Counted from the first letter of the stretch, positions 1-8,117 are shown. The stretch: 45,487 nt of DNA from Bacteroidota bacterium (GCA_013288015.1 JABDCR010000018.1:1004-46490), one strand, 5' to 3'. Translations and numbers: made by a program. Notes: generated from the letters alone by a model not told the origin.

Positions 1-68
1 AATTTATAGGGATAAAGGGTTACAAAAACTAAAAACAAGCTGTTTTACTTGCATATTTAAAAGAAATA

Positions 69-76
69 TATCTTTG
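69..76 (+). promoter_or_regulatory. Predicted -7 promoter box for the lipid kinase gene
   Basis: TATCTTTG matches the Bacteroidota -7 consensus TAnnTTTG exactly. A TTG at 49-51 lies at a plausible distance for the -33 element. Transcription would start near 82, about 25 nt before the ATG at 106. Confidence 0.5.
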
Positions 77-105
77 AAACAAAATCGGCTGATTTTTAAT
101 TGATT

Positions 106-975
106 ATGGATAAGCGTATAGCATTTGTTGTAAACCCAAGTTCAGGCCCTAGAAAGAAAGAGAATATTGTAGATGTTATTGAAAAAAACATGTCGGGTAA
201 AACACCTTTTGATATTTTGGTTTGGAAGGATAAAAACAATTTTGAAGAAATACGCAAGCAAATTACATCAGGCAAATATACTACGGTTGTTGCCGTTGGC
301 GGCGATGGAACCGTAAACGAAGTAGCTAAAAATGTAGCCAACACCAATATTGTTTTGGGCATTATTCCACGAGGGTCAGGTAACGGCTTGGCGCGCACCT
401 TGGGCATTCCGCAAAAAGCTGTAGAGGCCATAAAAAGAGTTGAAACCGGCACCGTTAAAACAATTGACCACGGTTTTATTAATAATAAATTTTTTAGCTG
501 TGCAGCCGGTATAGGGTTTGATGCCCATATTTGTGAGTTGTTTGCCAGCAGTAAAACAAGGGGCTTATTATCGTACGTTACCATTTCGTTAAAGCAGTTT
601 TTAACGTACCGTGCTAAAGAATATACCATACAAGCAAATAACCAAACCATTACCACCAAAGCGTTTTTAATTGCTTTTGCCAATGCAGGGCAGTATGGCA
701 ACGATTTTTACATTGCCCCGCAGGCACAAATGGATGACGGATTACTTAACATTGTTATTTTAAAACCCTTTAATGTATTTAGCGCATGTGATATTTTTGT
801 TAAGGTTTTAAGCCGCAAGGCTCATAAGGCAAAAAGTATCGTAACTTTCAGTGCGAAAGAGTTTAAAATTAAAAATGAAAGCAACACAGCTATACATTTT
901 GATGGAGAACCCGGTGCTGTTGAAAGTGAAATAATGGTGCGCATAAACCCGCAGTCGCTAAAAGTAATTTGCTAA
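106..975 (+). CDS. Diacylglycerol kinase family lipid kinase (YegS/BmrU-like)
   Basis: A 289-aa soluble lipid kinase of the diacylglycerol/sphingosine kinase catalytic-domain family, which phosphorylates a lipid hydroxyl with ATP. Visible motifs are NPSSG at residues 10-14, the nucleotide-binding GGDGT at 65-69, GSGNGLAR at 90-97, and a C-terminal D-DGLLNIV and FDGEP, the normal order and length for the family. A TTG three codons upstream (position 100) is in frame, but ATG at 106 is preferred because it starts the conserved beta strand directly. Substrate cannot be told from sequence; diacylglycerol or another membrane lipid is the family expectation. The next gene starts 10 bp downstream in the same direction, so the two may be cotranscribed. 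Confidence 0.9.
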   Translation: MDKRIAFVVNPSSGPRKKENIVDVIEKNMSGKTPFDILVWKDKNNFEEIRKQITSGKYTTVVAVGGDGTVNEVAKNVANTNIVLGIIPRGSGNGLARTLGIPQKAVEAIKRVETGTVKTIDHGFINNKFFSCAAGIGFDAHICELFASSKTRGLLSYVTISLKQFLTYRAKEYTIQANNQTITTKAFLIAFANAGQYGNDFYIAPQAQMDDGLLNIVILKPFNVFSACDIFVKVLSRKAHKAKSIVTFSAKEFKIKNESNTAIHFDGEPGAVESEIMVRINPQSLKVIC

Positions 976-985
976 AATATACTAT

Positions 986-1396
986 ATGAAACACGCAAAC
1001 ATTGTTTGGTTTGAAATACCAGTAAAAAGTTTAGACAGAGCCATTACTTTTTATTCGCAATTACTTGGCATTAATATTACAAGACATAAGTTATACCAAA
1101 CCGAATACGGTATTTTTAATAAAGACAAAACCCGAATTGGCGGCTCCTTAAAAGTGCAGCCCGATATGGTAGGAAAAGGAGTTAGTCTTTTCTTTTTTGT
1201 AAATGTTTTGTCGGATGCCATTGATATAGCTCTTGCCTGTGGTGGAAAAGTGGTACTTGAAAAAGCACTTTTAAAACAAGTTGACGCGCATGGCAAAACT
1301 GTGTTGGCACATAACATGATTGATAACCAAGTTGGTTATTATGCGGAGATACTTGATAGCGAGGGCAACCAAATATCTTTATACTCGCATTATTAA
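986..1396 (+). CDS. VOC-superfamily (glyoxalase/dioxygenase-fold) protein
   Basis: A 136-aa single-domain vicinal-oxygen-chelate protein. The N-terminal motif WFEIPVKSLDRAITFYSQLLG and the C-terminal YYAEILDSEGNQISLYSH are the two paired beta-alpha-beta modules typical of the family. Similar short Bacteroidota and proteobacterial proteins are annotated as glyoxalase/bleomycin-resistance family, but the substrate of this subgroup is not established and no resistance role should be inferred. It starts 10 bp after the lipid kinase stop and is probably cotranscribed with it. Confidence 0.85.
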   Translation: MKHANIVWFEIPVKSLDRAITFYSQLLGINITRHKLYQTEYGIFNKDKTRIGGSLKVQPDMVGKGVSLFFFVNVLSDAIDIALACGGKVVLEKALLKQVDAHGKTVLAHNMIDNQVGYYAEILDSEGNQISLYSHY

Positions 1397-1444
1397 AAAT
1401 TATTTTTTGTCGTTTCACCCCCTCTTGTCATTTTTCCCTTGCTT

Positions 1445-1512
1445 GTCATTTCGAAGGAAGAATGACTGAGAAATCCGTTTCTAAACAGATTTCTCCCTCC
1501 GGTCGAAATGAC
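1445..1512. repeat. Imperfect palindromic repeat, GTCATTTCGA type
   Basis: A 68-bp imperfect palindrome. GTCATTTCGA at 1445-1454 pairs with TCGAAATGAC at 1503-1512, and inner arms GAAATC and GATTTC flank a short loop. The two arms differ in their middle parts (GAAGGAAGAATGACTGA versus CCGGAGGGA read inward). Extra half-sites lie at 1430-1436 and 1522-1530. It sits just downstream of the VOC gene and could fold in RNA. Related single arms occur at 8069-8100 and 8591-8613. I know this as a common dispersed intergenic element of Bacteroidota; its function is unknown. Confidence 0.7.
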
Positions 1513-1540
1513 AACGCACAAACGAAATGACAACTACAAC

Positions 1541-1572
1541 CTTCTTAAGTGTGTAAACCGTTTTTACTTTTT
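1541..1572 (-). pseudogene. Orphan copy of the 3' tail of the 299-aa secreted-protein gene
   Basis: Positions 1543-1573 match 1814-1844, the current last codons of the next long minus-strand gene, at about 26-27 of 31 bases. Read on the minus strand it gives KKVKTVYTLKK against KKEKAVYTPK-stop in the live gene; the stop codon is lost in this copy. It lies on the far side of the small ORF 1564-1794 and overlaps that ORF's last codons. It looks like the former end of the long gene, displaced by insertion or recombination. The match is short, so chance or convergent evolution is not fully excluded. Confidence 0.55.
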
Positions 1573-1794
1573 TATCAATTCAATATGGGCTTCTCTTACT
1601 GGTATAAAGGGGTTTATTCTGCTTTCTATAATGGGGAGTTTAACTATTAAATAATCAAATCCTTCAGGTAATTGCCCTATGTGCTGTCCAATATCTCGGG
1701 CTCTTGGTTGTTCTTTAGTTGCTACAACTTTATATGCTAAAGCGTCGCCAAATAAATAACTTATTTTATCCTCTAAATGAAAATTGGTAGCCAT
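1564..1794 (-). CDS. Small hypothetical protein, 76 aa
   Basis: A 76-aa soluble protein that I do not recognise. It has no signal peptide or membrane segment. The composition is ordinary coding composition, and the C-terminal half (LPEGFDYLIVKLPIIESRIN) looks like alternating beta strand. It begins 17 bp after the stop of the 299-aa secreted-protein gene on the same strand, so it may be cotranscribed. It is bracketed by two copies of that gene's tail (1541-1572 and 1814-1844), which suggests it arrived as a small insertion. No function is proposed. Confidence 0.5.
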   Translation of the reverse strand: MATNFHLEDKISYLFGDALAYKVVATKEQPRARDIGQHIGQLPEGFDYLIVKLPIIESRINPFIPVREAHIELIKK

Positions 1795-1811
1795 TTTATT
1801 TTTTGTAATTA

Positions 1812-2711
1812 CTACTTAGGCGTGTAAACCGCTTTTTCTTTTTTGTTTTTATCGTGGTGTACATTATCAAGTTTGTTGCGTGGGTTTTGTACATCAACCT
1901 CTTCTTCAAAATCCCATTTGCCACGTCGGTAAATAAAGGCATCGTAACTTAAATCGGGGCCATAAAACTGGTACTGCTTATCTAAAAAATCTTCTTTAGG
2001 TGCCAGGTGGTCAAACACGATGGATTGCGATGTAGGGTTATAACGCAAAGTCATGGTTAGTTTGGCATTGTACTCAAACATAATTCTACTCGGTATTTTT
2101 TTATCCATTCTAAAAACAGTTTTTCCAAACAGGGGTGTGCCATCTTTTTTAAAACTTAGCACATCAATAAATTTGCGCAAGCTTAGTTTATCGTTTCCAT
2201 CCCAACCCAATAGGGTATAATAACCATCGCAAGGAATGATAGTATAGTACAACATGCCAAACCATTTTGTGTTGTCGCCCACATAGGTTTCAGGACTTTT
2301 TACTGCGGCAGATTTGTCGCTTAACTCATACACCTCGTACTTTTTAGTTTTAGGATGCATGGCCTGTATAAAACCAAAATAAAAATAAGTGCCATCTTGT
2401 TTAGGCACATCCCAACCTATGTAACGAAATTTTTTATCGGGCGATGTAAGTCGTTTTATTTCAGTAAGCGAATCGAAAGGATAATTAAATGAAAGTGTGT
2501 TCAGCAAAACCTCATCCAGCAAATGATAAAATTTAGCATTGTTTTTAAATTTAGCACTATCGGTTTTAGCAGTGTAAATATTTTTTTGCATCACTTTTAA
2601 ACTGTCTTCGTACTTTTTAAAGTAAGCTAAATCTTTATCCGTTAAGTTTTGGGCATGCGCAATAGAAGCAAAAAGGGAAAAGGAAAAAATTATAAGCAAC
2701 ACTTTTTTCAT
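1812..2711 (-). CDS. Secreted hypothetical protein, 299 aa
   Basis: An exported protein with a clear Sec signal peptide (MKKVLLIIFSFSLFASIAHA, cleavage before Q). The mature part is rich in aromatic residues and has no motif I can assign: segments such as FRYIGWDVPKQDGTYFYFGF and YYTLLGWDGNDKLSLRKF suggest a beta-rich periplasmic or surface domain. The C-terminus is lysine-rich and ends KKEKAVYTPK. It has no T9SS sorting domain. It lies 33 bp downstream of the SDR gene in the same direction, possibly one transcript. Its 3' end is duplicated downstream of the 76-aa ORF. Confidence 0.75.
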   Translation of the reverse strand: MKKVLLIIFSFSLFASIAHAQNLTDKDLAYFKKYEDSLKVMQKNIYTAKTDSAKFKNNAKFYHLLDEVLLNTLSFNYPFDSLTEIKRLTSPDKKFRYIGWDVPKQDGTYFYFGFIQAMHPKTKKYEVYELSDKSAAVKSPETYVGDNTKWFGMLYYTIIPCDGYYTLLGWDGNDKLSLRKFIDVLSFKKDGTPLFGKTVFRMDKKIPSRIMFEYNAKLTMTLRYNPTSQSIVFDHLAPKEDFLDKQYQFYGPDLSYDAFIYRRGKWDFEEEVDVQNPRNKLDNVHHDKNKKEKAVYTPK

Positions 2712-2744
2712 AAAAAACTATAACGCTAAAAGTACTAAATTAGT

Positions 2745-3425
2745 CTATGGGGTTGAAACGCTAATGGGCAGCACCTTACCATTAAAATACGTGTGTGCCG
2801 TTAAGGCAAAATTACCAATATAGTCAGCCATTTGCTTTGGGTTTAAGGGCGCCTGATAACCTGGGAAAGCTTGTTTAAGCATCTCGGTGTTTACAGCACC
2901 CAAGCAAAGACAATTAGCGTGTATGTTTTTATCTTTTAATTCTTCGGCAAGGCATTCAGTTAAAGTAGTCAAAGCCCCTTTAGATGAGCTATAAGCACTT
3001 AAGCCCGCAAACTTAGCACTGCCCATAAAACCACCCATGCTGCTTATGTTTACTATGTGCGCTGTTTTTGTTAAGCCCATAACATCAACCAACTGTTGGG
3101 TAAAGAAAAACGGAGCCTCAACATTTATACGATACGTAGTTTCGAAATCGTGTACCGAAATTTCATTAAAAGGTTTGTTAACCAAAGTGGCGGCGTTGTT
3201 AATTAGCACGCTTACTTCTTTGGTAGCTTTTTTAATTTTTTCGGCGGCTTTAAACACCGCATCCATGTCGTTAAAATCGGCCGAAACAACCTGTAGCTTA
3301 GGGTGAACTATTTTTATCTTAGTCGGATTAGAGCTTAGGGCAATAACCTGCCCGTTATTTTCTAAAAAAAAGTTAATTAGTTCTTTTCCGATGCCGCGAG
3401 ACGCTCCTGTTATTACAACTGTCAT
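2745..3425 (-). CDS. Short-chain dehydrogenase/reductase (classical SDR)
   Basis: A 226-aa NAD(P)-dependent oxidoreductase with a complete classical SDR motif set: TGASRGIG at residues 6-13 (Rossmann cofactor loop), NNAA at 76-79 (NNAG variant), serine at 128/129, and the catalytic Y145-x3-K149 in AYSSSKGAL. The Arg after TGAS suggests a preference for NADPH, as is common for this loop, but that is inference. Length is slightly shorter than the usual 240-250 aa. The substrate cannot be predicted. It is divergent from the outer-membrane barrel gene at 3463, with only about 37 bp between starts. Confidence 0.9.
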   Translation of the reverse strand: MTVVITGASRGIGKELINFFLENNGQVIALSSNPTKIKIVHPKLQVVSADFNDMDAVFKAAEKIKKATKEVSVLINNAATLVNKPFNEISVHDFETTYRINVEAPFFFTQQLVDVMGLTKTAHIVNISSMGGFMGSAKFAGLSAYSSSKGALTTLTECLAEELKDKNIHANCLCLGAVNTEMLKQAFPGYQAPLNPKQMADYIGNFALTAHTYFNGKVLPISVSTP

Positions 3426-3462
3426 GTTTTTGGATTATCTTTACAAAATCCTTACAAAGATG

Positions 3463-4242
3463 ATGAATAAAATAACATTATTAAAACTTGCTTTATTGTG
3501 CAGTGTTTTTTCGCTGGCACAAAATATAGATACTACTCAGTACCAAAAAGTTAGCCCCGGCGACACGATAAAGAATTATTATAACCCGGATAACAATAGT
3601 AAGGCAAACGATAACATTCAAAATTACTATCCACCTGATCAGAATAACCAACAGAACAATCAACAGTACAACCAGCAAAACCAACAACAAAATCAACAGT
3701 ATCCTGCCCAAAATCAGGGCAGAGGCGGAAATGGACAATACAGAAATAATGTAGCAAAACCCATTGCCCCCGAATCAGCCCTGATGCAAAAACTTTATTT
3801 TGGCTGTAATTTGGCGGCACAGTTCTACTCATCTGCAGGATACAATATTTTTTATTACGACCTATCGCCCCATGTTGGCTATAAAATTACCGACAAATTT
3901 TCGGCTGGCGTACAAATTTTATACAACAACACCATTGAAACAGGAGGAGGAGCTTCTGCCTCGTACAGCGTTATTGGCGGCGGTGTTTTTGCCCGTTTCT
4001 TGATTTTAAAGTGGTTGTTTTTACAAGTTGAGTACGATATACTTACTACACCGCCTAATTCAGTATTCAGTCAGAAAAGAAGTATAAGCGACGAAAAAAT
4101 AGCCGGTGTTGGTTTTAAACGAAATATTACGCAAAAAGTTAGCTACTACATTTCATTACTGTATGACTTTGCTGCTGAACCAAACTCGCCTTACTATTAC
4201 AGCCCGATAATTTACAGGGTTGGTGTAGCGTATAATTTTTAA
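3463..4242 (+). CDS. Outer-membrane beta-barrel protein with Gln/Asn-rich linker
   Basis: A roughly 259-aa exported protein. ATG at 3460 or 3463 is chosen because it starts directly at the signal peptide (MNKITLLKLALLCSVFSLAQ); upstream codons in the same frame lie inside the divergent SDR gene. After the signal come a low-complexity segment, almost entirely Gln, Asn and Tyr (codons about 3640-3735), and then a C-terminal domain of alternating strands ending IYRVGVAYNF, with the terminal Phe typical of barrel proteins. It resembles the outer-membrane beta-barrel/OmpA-like porin-fold families common in Bacteroidota. Ligand and function are unknown. The Q/N tract may be a flexible periplasmic or surface linker. 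Confidence 0.75.
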   Translation: MNKITLLKLALLCSVFSLAQNIDTTQYQKVSPGDTIKNYYNPDNNSKANDNIQNYYPPDQNNQQNNQQYNQQNQQQNQQYPAQNQGRGGNGQYRNNVAKPIAPESALMQKLYFGCNLAAQFYSSAGYNIFYYDLSPHVGYKITDKFSAGVQILYNNTIETGGGASASYSVIGGGVFARFLILKWLFLQVEYDILTTPPNSVFSQKRSISDEKIAGVGFKRNITQKVSYYISLLYDFAAEPNSPYYYSPIIYRVGVAYNF

Positions 4243-4260
4243 GATTAAAATTGATTTTTG

Positions 4261-4268
4261 TATATTTG
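4261..4268 (+). promoter_or_regulatory. Predicted -7 box of the PIN toxin-antitoxin operon, possibly leaderless
   Basis: TATATTTG matches TAnnTTTG exactly and ends four bases before the ATG at 4273, so transcription would begin at or beside the start codon. No clear -33 TTTG is visible at the expected distance. Confidence 0.45.
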
Positions 4269-4272
4269 ACCT

Positions 4273-4479
4273 ATGACATTTAATGTTCAAATAATAAATC
4301 CTAAGGCAAAAAAACTGCTGCAAGACTTGGTTGATTTAAGACTTATTTCTATGTCTGAAAACAAACCGAATCCTTTTTTAGATGCGGTTAAAAAAATACG
4401 TTCAAAAAAAGCAGGTCTATCTCTTGCCGAAATTACTAAAGAGGTTGAAGCGGTAAGAACAAAACGCTATGCCAAATAA
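4273..4479 (+). CDS. Putative antitoxin of a PIN-domain TA pair
   Basis: A 68-aa protein directly upstream of, and overlapping by 11 bp, a PIN-family toxin gene, the standard arrangement of type II toxin-antitoxin operons. The N-terminal part (FNVQIINPKAKKLLQDLVDL) resembles short antitoxins annotated in Bacteroidota next to COG1569 PIN proteins. The C-terminal part is basic and helical (LSLAEITKEVEAVRTKRYAK) and would be the toxin-wrapping tail. The antitoxin call rests on position and size more than on a recognised DNA-binding fold. The operon probably autoregulates through the promoter just before the ATG. Confidence 0.7.
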   Translation: MTFNVQIINPKAKKLLQDLVDLRLISMSENKPNPFLDAVKKIRSKKAGLSLAEITKEVEAVRTKRYAK

Positions 4480-4882
4480 GGTTGACAGAGTTGTTATAGA
4501 CACTAACCTTTGGATTAGTTTTTTAATTAGCAACACGTATAGCAAACTCGATAAACTTATTGAAGCTAATAAAATCAAACTTATTTTCAGTAATGAACTA
4601 TTGTATGAATTTATGGACGTTGTAGCTCGCCCTAAGCTTAAAAAGTATTTTACAAGCGATGATGTAAACAGAATTTTAACAAGCATTCAAAATCATTCAG
4701 ATTTCATTGCAGTTAAATCTCATATAGATGTTTGTCGTGATAAGAAAGACAATTTCTTATTAGCTTTATGTAACGATGGAAAAGCAGATTACTTGCTAAC
4801 CGGCGACGAAGATTTACTGGTACTTAAAAAGCATAAAAAAACAGTCATACTTAAAATAGCTGATTATTTGCACAAAAAGTAA
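4469..4882 (+). CDS. PIN-domain toxin (COG1569-type putative ribonuclease)
   Basis: A 137-aa PIN domain, the fold of VapC-like metal-dependent endoribonucleases. The acidic active-site set is intact: D11 in VVIDTNLWIS, E47 in LLYEFMD, D94 in KKDNF, and D107 and D113 in ADYLLTGDEDLL. The pattern with TGDEDLL and the C-terminal hydrophobic tail fits the family named putative toxin-antitoxin system toxin component, PIN family. Translation overlaps the antitoxin gene by 11 bp, implying coupling. Cleavage target is unknown. Ends 10 bp before the convergent pyrF stop. Confidence 0.88.
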   Translation: MPNKVDRVVIDTNLWISFLISNTYSKLDKLIEANKIKLIFSNELLYEFMDVVARPKLKKYFTSDDVNRILTSIQNHSDFIAVKSHIDVCRDKKDNFLLALCNDGKADYLLTGDEDLLVLKKHKKTVILKIADYLHKK

Positions 4883-4892
4883 ATTGCAGCGT

Positions 4893-5720
4893 TTAAAAAA
4901 ACTTTACCATTTCTTGCTGCACTTTCTCGGCTTCGTTAGCAGCAGCTTGTGCAAAATCTAATCCGGCAGAAGCATAAATAATTTGGCGAGATGAGTTTAT
5001 AAGCAAGCCAATATCCTTGTTTAAACCATATTTACAAACTTCATCTAAACTCCCCCCCTGTGCACCTACACCCGGTATCAGTAAAAAATGATTGGGTACA
5101 ATTTTACGTACATCTTCAATCCATTGGGCTTTGGTAGCACCAATTACATACATCATATTTTCATCGGTGCCCCATTGCTGCGAAGTTTTTAAAACCTCTT
5201 CGTACAAATGCGTTTCGTTTGGATGACTGAGATGCACTATGCGTTGTGTTTGAAAATTAAAAGCACCCTCGTTACTGGTTAGTGCCAATAACACCACCCA
5301 TTTATTTTCGTAAGTCAAAAAAGGTTTTACCGAATCGCTGCCCATATAAGGGGCAACGGTTAAAGCATCGGCTTTCATTTCCTGAAAAAAGGCACGGGCA
5401 TACATGGCAGATGTGTTACCAATATCACCACGCTTGGCATCAACAATTACAAAGTGATTAGGGTAATTTGTTTTTATATACTCAACTGTTTTATGCAGAC
5501 TTTGATAACCTTTTACACCATGCGCTTCGTAAAAAGCAGCATTGGGTTTAAACGATACGCAGTATTTATGTGTAGCATCTATAATGGCTTTGTTGAAAGC
5601 AAAAATTGCATCATCCTCTTTTAAAAGATGCTTGGGTAATTTTTCCATATCGGGGTCTAAGCCCACACACAGAAAACTTTTTTTACTTTTTATTTGGGAA
5701 ATTAATTCTTGGCGGGTCAT
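4893..5720 (-). CDS. pyrF: Orotidine 5'-phosphate decarboxylase
   Basis: Catalyses OMP to UMP, the last step of de novo pyrimidine synthesis, in the cytoplasm. The 275-aa length and motifs fit the longer TIGR02127-type OMP decarboxylases: LDPD at 21-24, substrate lysine in SFKPN (K58), and the catalytic [10 protein letters not shown] starting at residue 94. Phosphate-binding loop residues lie in [15 protein letters not shown]. It follows ffh by about 30 bp on the same strand and is likely cotranscribed with it. Confidence 0.95.
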   Translation of the reverse strand: MTRQELISQIKSKKSFLCVGLDPDMEKLPKHLLKEDDAIFAFNKAIIDATHKYCVSFKPNAAFYEAHGVKGYQSLHKTVEYIKTNYPNHFVIVDAKRGDIGNTSAMYARAFFQEMKADALTVAPYMGSDSVKPFLTYENKWVVLLALTSNEGAFNFQTQRIVHLSHPNETHLYEEVLKTSQQWGTDENMMYVIGATKAQWIEDVRKIVPNHFLLIPGVGAQGGSLDEVCKYGLNKDIGLLINSSRQIIYASAGLDFAQAAANEAEKVQQEMVKFF

Positions 5721-5750
5721 ATAATTTTTTGCACATGCTTTAGTGCACGC

Positions 5751-7091
5751 TTATTTCATGCCGGGCATTTTAGGCATGTTTTTCATCATCTTCATCATGG
5801 CACCTTTATCCTGCATCATGCGCATCATTTTGCGGGTTTCTTCAAACTGTTTCATTAGTTTGTTTATCTCTTGTATAGATTGTCCGCTGCCTTTTGCAAT
5901 ACGTGCCCTGCGGCTACCGTTTATCAATTCCGGTTTCTCACGCTCAGCCGGTGTCATTGATTGAATGATGGCTTCAATGTGTTTAAAGGCATCATCTTTA
6001 ATGTCAACATCTTTCATGGCTTTACCCACACCCGGTATCATGCCCACTAAGTCTTTAATGTTACCCATTTTTTTAATTTGATTTAACTGACTTAAAAAGT
6101 CATTAAAGTCAAATTTATTTTGGGCAATTTTTTTAGATAGTTTGCGGGCTTCTTCTTCGTTATATTGTTCTTGTGCTTTCTCTACTAAAGTAACAACGTC
6201 GCCCATGCCCAATATTCTATCAGACATACGTGTAGGATGGAACACATCAATGGCTTCCATCTTCTCGCCCGTACCAACAAATTTAATTGGCTTGTTTACA
6301 ACCGTTTTAATTGAAAGGGCAGCACCACCGCGTGTATCGCCATCTAATTTGGTAAGTACAACGCCATCAAAATCTAAACGCTCGTTAAATGTTTTAGCTG
6401 TGTTAACGGCATCTTGCCCGGTCATAGAGTCAACCACAAACAAAATTTCGTTTGGCTTAATTTCTTTTTTTAGCGCGGCAATTTCGTTCATCATCACCTC
6501 ATCAACCGCTAAACGACCCGCAGTATCTATAATAACAACCGTGTTGCCATTTTCTTTAGCCTGTGCTATACCACGCTTTGCAATCGATATAGGGTCTTTG
6601 CTCTCAATGTCCGAAAAAACTTCAACACCAATTTGCTCGCCTAACACATGTAACTGCGTTATAGCTGCAGGACGATAAACGTCGCACGCAATTAACAAAG
6701 GTTTTTTACCACGCTTTGTTTTTAAATAGTTTGCCAGCTTACCGGAGAAAGTTGTTTTACCCGACCCCTGTAAACCACTCATTAAAATAATGGTTGGGTT
6801 GCTCTCTAATTTAATGTCGGCGGTTTCGCCACCCATTAAATGGGTTAACTCATCGTGCGTAATTTTTACTAATAACTGACTGGGAGATATAGCAGTTAAC
6901 ACCTGCTGACCAAGTGCTTTTTCTTTAACGGTATCGGTAAATTGTTTAGCTACTTTGTAGTTAACGTCGGCATCTAACAGCGCCTTACGAACTTCTTTTA
7001 AAGTTTCGGCAACGTTAATTTCGGTAATTTTTCCTTGTCCTTTTAAAACCTTAAAGGCCCTGTCCAGCTTCTCACTTAAACTATCAAACAT
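5751..7091 (-). CDS. ffh: Signal recognition particle protein (SRP54)
   Basis: The GTPase and signal-sequence-binding subunit of the signal recognition particle, which partners with 4.5S RNA and FtsY in cotranslational targeting. The N-domain is residues 1-90. The G-domain has P-loop GLQGSGKTT at 106-114, DTAGR at 189-193 and TKLDGD at 247-252. The M-domain follows from about residue 325 and contains the RNA-binding SGQSIQEINKLMKQF helix and a Met-rich tail (MMRMMQDKGAMMKMMKNMPK). Full length at 446 aa. No 4.5S RNA gene was seen in the window. Confidence 0.97.
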   Translation of the reverse strand: MFDSLSEKLDRAFKVLKGQGKITEINVAETLKEVRKALLDADVNYKVAKQFTDTVKEKALGQQVLTAISPSQLLVKITHDELTHLMGGETADIKLESNPTIILMSGLQGSGKTTFSGKLANYLKTKRGKKPLLIACDVYRPAAITQLHVLGEQIGVEVFSDIESKDPISIAKRGIAQAKENGNTVVIIDTAGRLAVDEVMMNEIAALKKEIKPNEILFVVDSMTGQDAVNTAKTFNERLDFDGVVLTKLDGDTRGGAALSIKTVVNKPIKFVGTGEKMEAIDVFHPTRMSDRILGMGDVVTLVEKAQEQYNEEEARKLSKKIAQNKFDFNDFLSQLNQIKKMGNIKDLVGMIPGVGKAMKDVDIKDDAFKHIEAIIQSMTPAEREKPELINGSRRARIAKGSGQSIQEINKLMKQFEETRKMMRMMQDKGAMMKMMKNMPKMPGMK

Positions 7092-7138
7092 GTAATCTAA
7101 TTTTTTACGAAATTAAACATATTTGGCTAAAAAACAGT

Positions 7139-7162
7139 AAAAAAGGAGGGGCTTTTTAGCCC
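7139..7162 (-). terminator. Possible intrinsic terminator for the 73-aa gene
   Basis: Read on the minus strand, GGGCT-AAAA-AGCCC (7149-7162) forms a 5-bp GC-rich stem, followed within a few bases by a run of six T. It lies about 95 bp after the stop at 7256 and upstream of the ffh start. Weak because of the distance and the short stem. Confidence 0.4.
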
Positions 7163-7255
7163 ATTTAATCCACATTTTGTAGCAAAATCAAGCTTTGTTA
7201 AAAGATGTCTCCCTACATTTGTAATGACAGTAGTTGAATTAAATGATAGGCACTA

Positions 7256-7477
7256 TTATTCAAATCCAGGCTTATTTTGGTTTATATAAGTGCATAATCC
7301 CTCTGATTCTAAAGCAAGTAATTTCATTTCTTCAACTGCATGCTGCCCCGCAGAGTTATAAGAATAAGTATATGTGCCTCCATCTACGAAACGAACTATA
7401 ATAAAATTCCTTTCTATATAAAATCCATTAACCCCAGATTTTTTTCTACCTCTACTTGTATATGATGTAAATTCCAT
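7256..7477 (-). CDS. Small conserved hypothetical protein (KTSC-like)
   Basis: A 73-aa soluble protein. The open frame extends 16 codons further upstream, but the ATG at 7477 (MEFTSYTSRGRKKSG) is chosen because it begins the part that looks folded. The central pattern FIIVRFVDGGTYTYSYN followed by a helix resembles the small KTSC domain, whose function is unknown. The start lies 87 bp from the divergent gene at 7565. I recognise the general type from other Bacteroidota but cannot name a function. Confidence 0.65.
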   Translation of the reverse strand: MEFTSYTSRGRKKSGVNGFYIERNFIIVRFVDGGTYTYSYNSAGQHAVEEMKLLALESEGLCTYINQNKPGFE

Positions 7478-7553
7478 AATTAAAGATACAGCACATTTAT
7501 ACTGAATCTCAAAACATTTATACACTCTTCTGCTACTTTACTAACATTATTTG

Positions 7554-7561
7554 TAGGTTTG
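7554..7561 (+). promoter_or_regulatory. Predicted -7 box of the 160-aa gene, possibly leaderless
   Basis: TAGGTTTG matches TAnnTTTG exactly and ends three bases before the preferred ATG at 7565. The alternative TTG start at 7559 would lie inside this element, which supports the ATG. Confidence 0.45.
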
Positions 7562-7564
7562 ATT

Positions 7565-8047
7565 ATGGAAAAAGAAACCTATAAAGCATTAGACGGCATA
7601 CTTGAGTGTTTAAAAGAAGCGAATGCTGAAAAATACAAATCAAATACAGATACGTCAACAGCCGAGTTTAAATCAGTTATTCAAATAACGTTTTGGCTAA
7701 CTGCTAATAAAATCAAATTTAAACAAGAGGATATTTACTTAATGTTGTCTTATTTATGTCATGAAGAAAATTTTATAACACACGAAAAACACTTTGTAGA
7801 TAGTGCCTTGTATTCCCATTATGCCATCTTATTAAAAGGCAAAATATTTATTGATAATGGAGGGTATATAGGACAAATAAAAAGTGAGAATGATGGAAAT
7901 ATTAGAATGGAAACTCTTGAGAAAAATCAAAAAATTAGTAGAAGAATGATGAATTGGTTAACATTTTTTGTAGCCATTGGAACATTAGTAGCTGCTTGGT
8001 ACTATTTAGAAATGTTGAATAAAGATGTTTATCATTGGTGGCACTAA
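7565..8047 (+). CDS. Hypothetical tail-anchored membrane protein, 160 aa
   Basis: A protein with a mostly helical soluble N-terminal domain of about 125 residues and one C-terminal membrane helix (MNWLTFFVAIGTLVAAWYYL) near the end. There is no signal peptide, so it is probably anchored with its N-terminus in the cytoplasm. The segment YSHYAILLKGKIFIDNGGYI could be a small winged-helix-like or beta element, but I cannot place it in a family. Start ATG at 7565 is preferred over TTG at 7559 because of the promoter motif. It faces rpoN across the hairpin array. Confidence 0.65.
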   Translation: MEKETYKALDGILECLKEANAEKYKSNTDTSTAEFKSVIQITFWLTANKIKFKQEDIYLMLSYLCHEENFITHEKHFVDSALYSHYAILLKGKIFIDNGGYIGQIKSENDGNIRMETLEKNQKISRRMMNWLTFFVAIGTLVAAWYYLEMLNKDVYHWWH

Positions 8048-8068
8048 ACAATCATTTAATTTACGTTT

Positions 8069-8100
8069 GTCATTTTGAAGGAGCAACGACTGAGAAATCT
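8069..8100 (+). repeat. Half-copy of the GTCATTT palindromic element (left arm type)
   Basis: This 32-base segment begins GTCATTTTGAAGGAG and ends ACTGAGAAATCT. It matches the left arm of the element at 1445 (GTCATTTCGAAGGAAG then ACTGAGAAATC). There is no inverted partner here. It forms the left border of the hairpin array. Confidence 0.6.
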
Positions 8101-8117
8101 TTATTTTTATTAGCAAA

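Noticed and set aside
986-1396. Bleomycin or fosfomycin resistance protein
   Set aside because: The VOC fold alone does not show this; no resistance-specific residues could be identified.
3391-3462. N-terminal extension of the outer-membrane barrel protein from 3391
   Set aside because: It would overlap the divergent SDR gene and bury the signal peptide 24 residues inside; ATG at 3460/3463 starts directly at the signal peptide.
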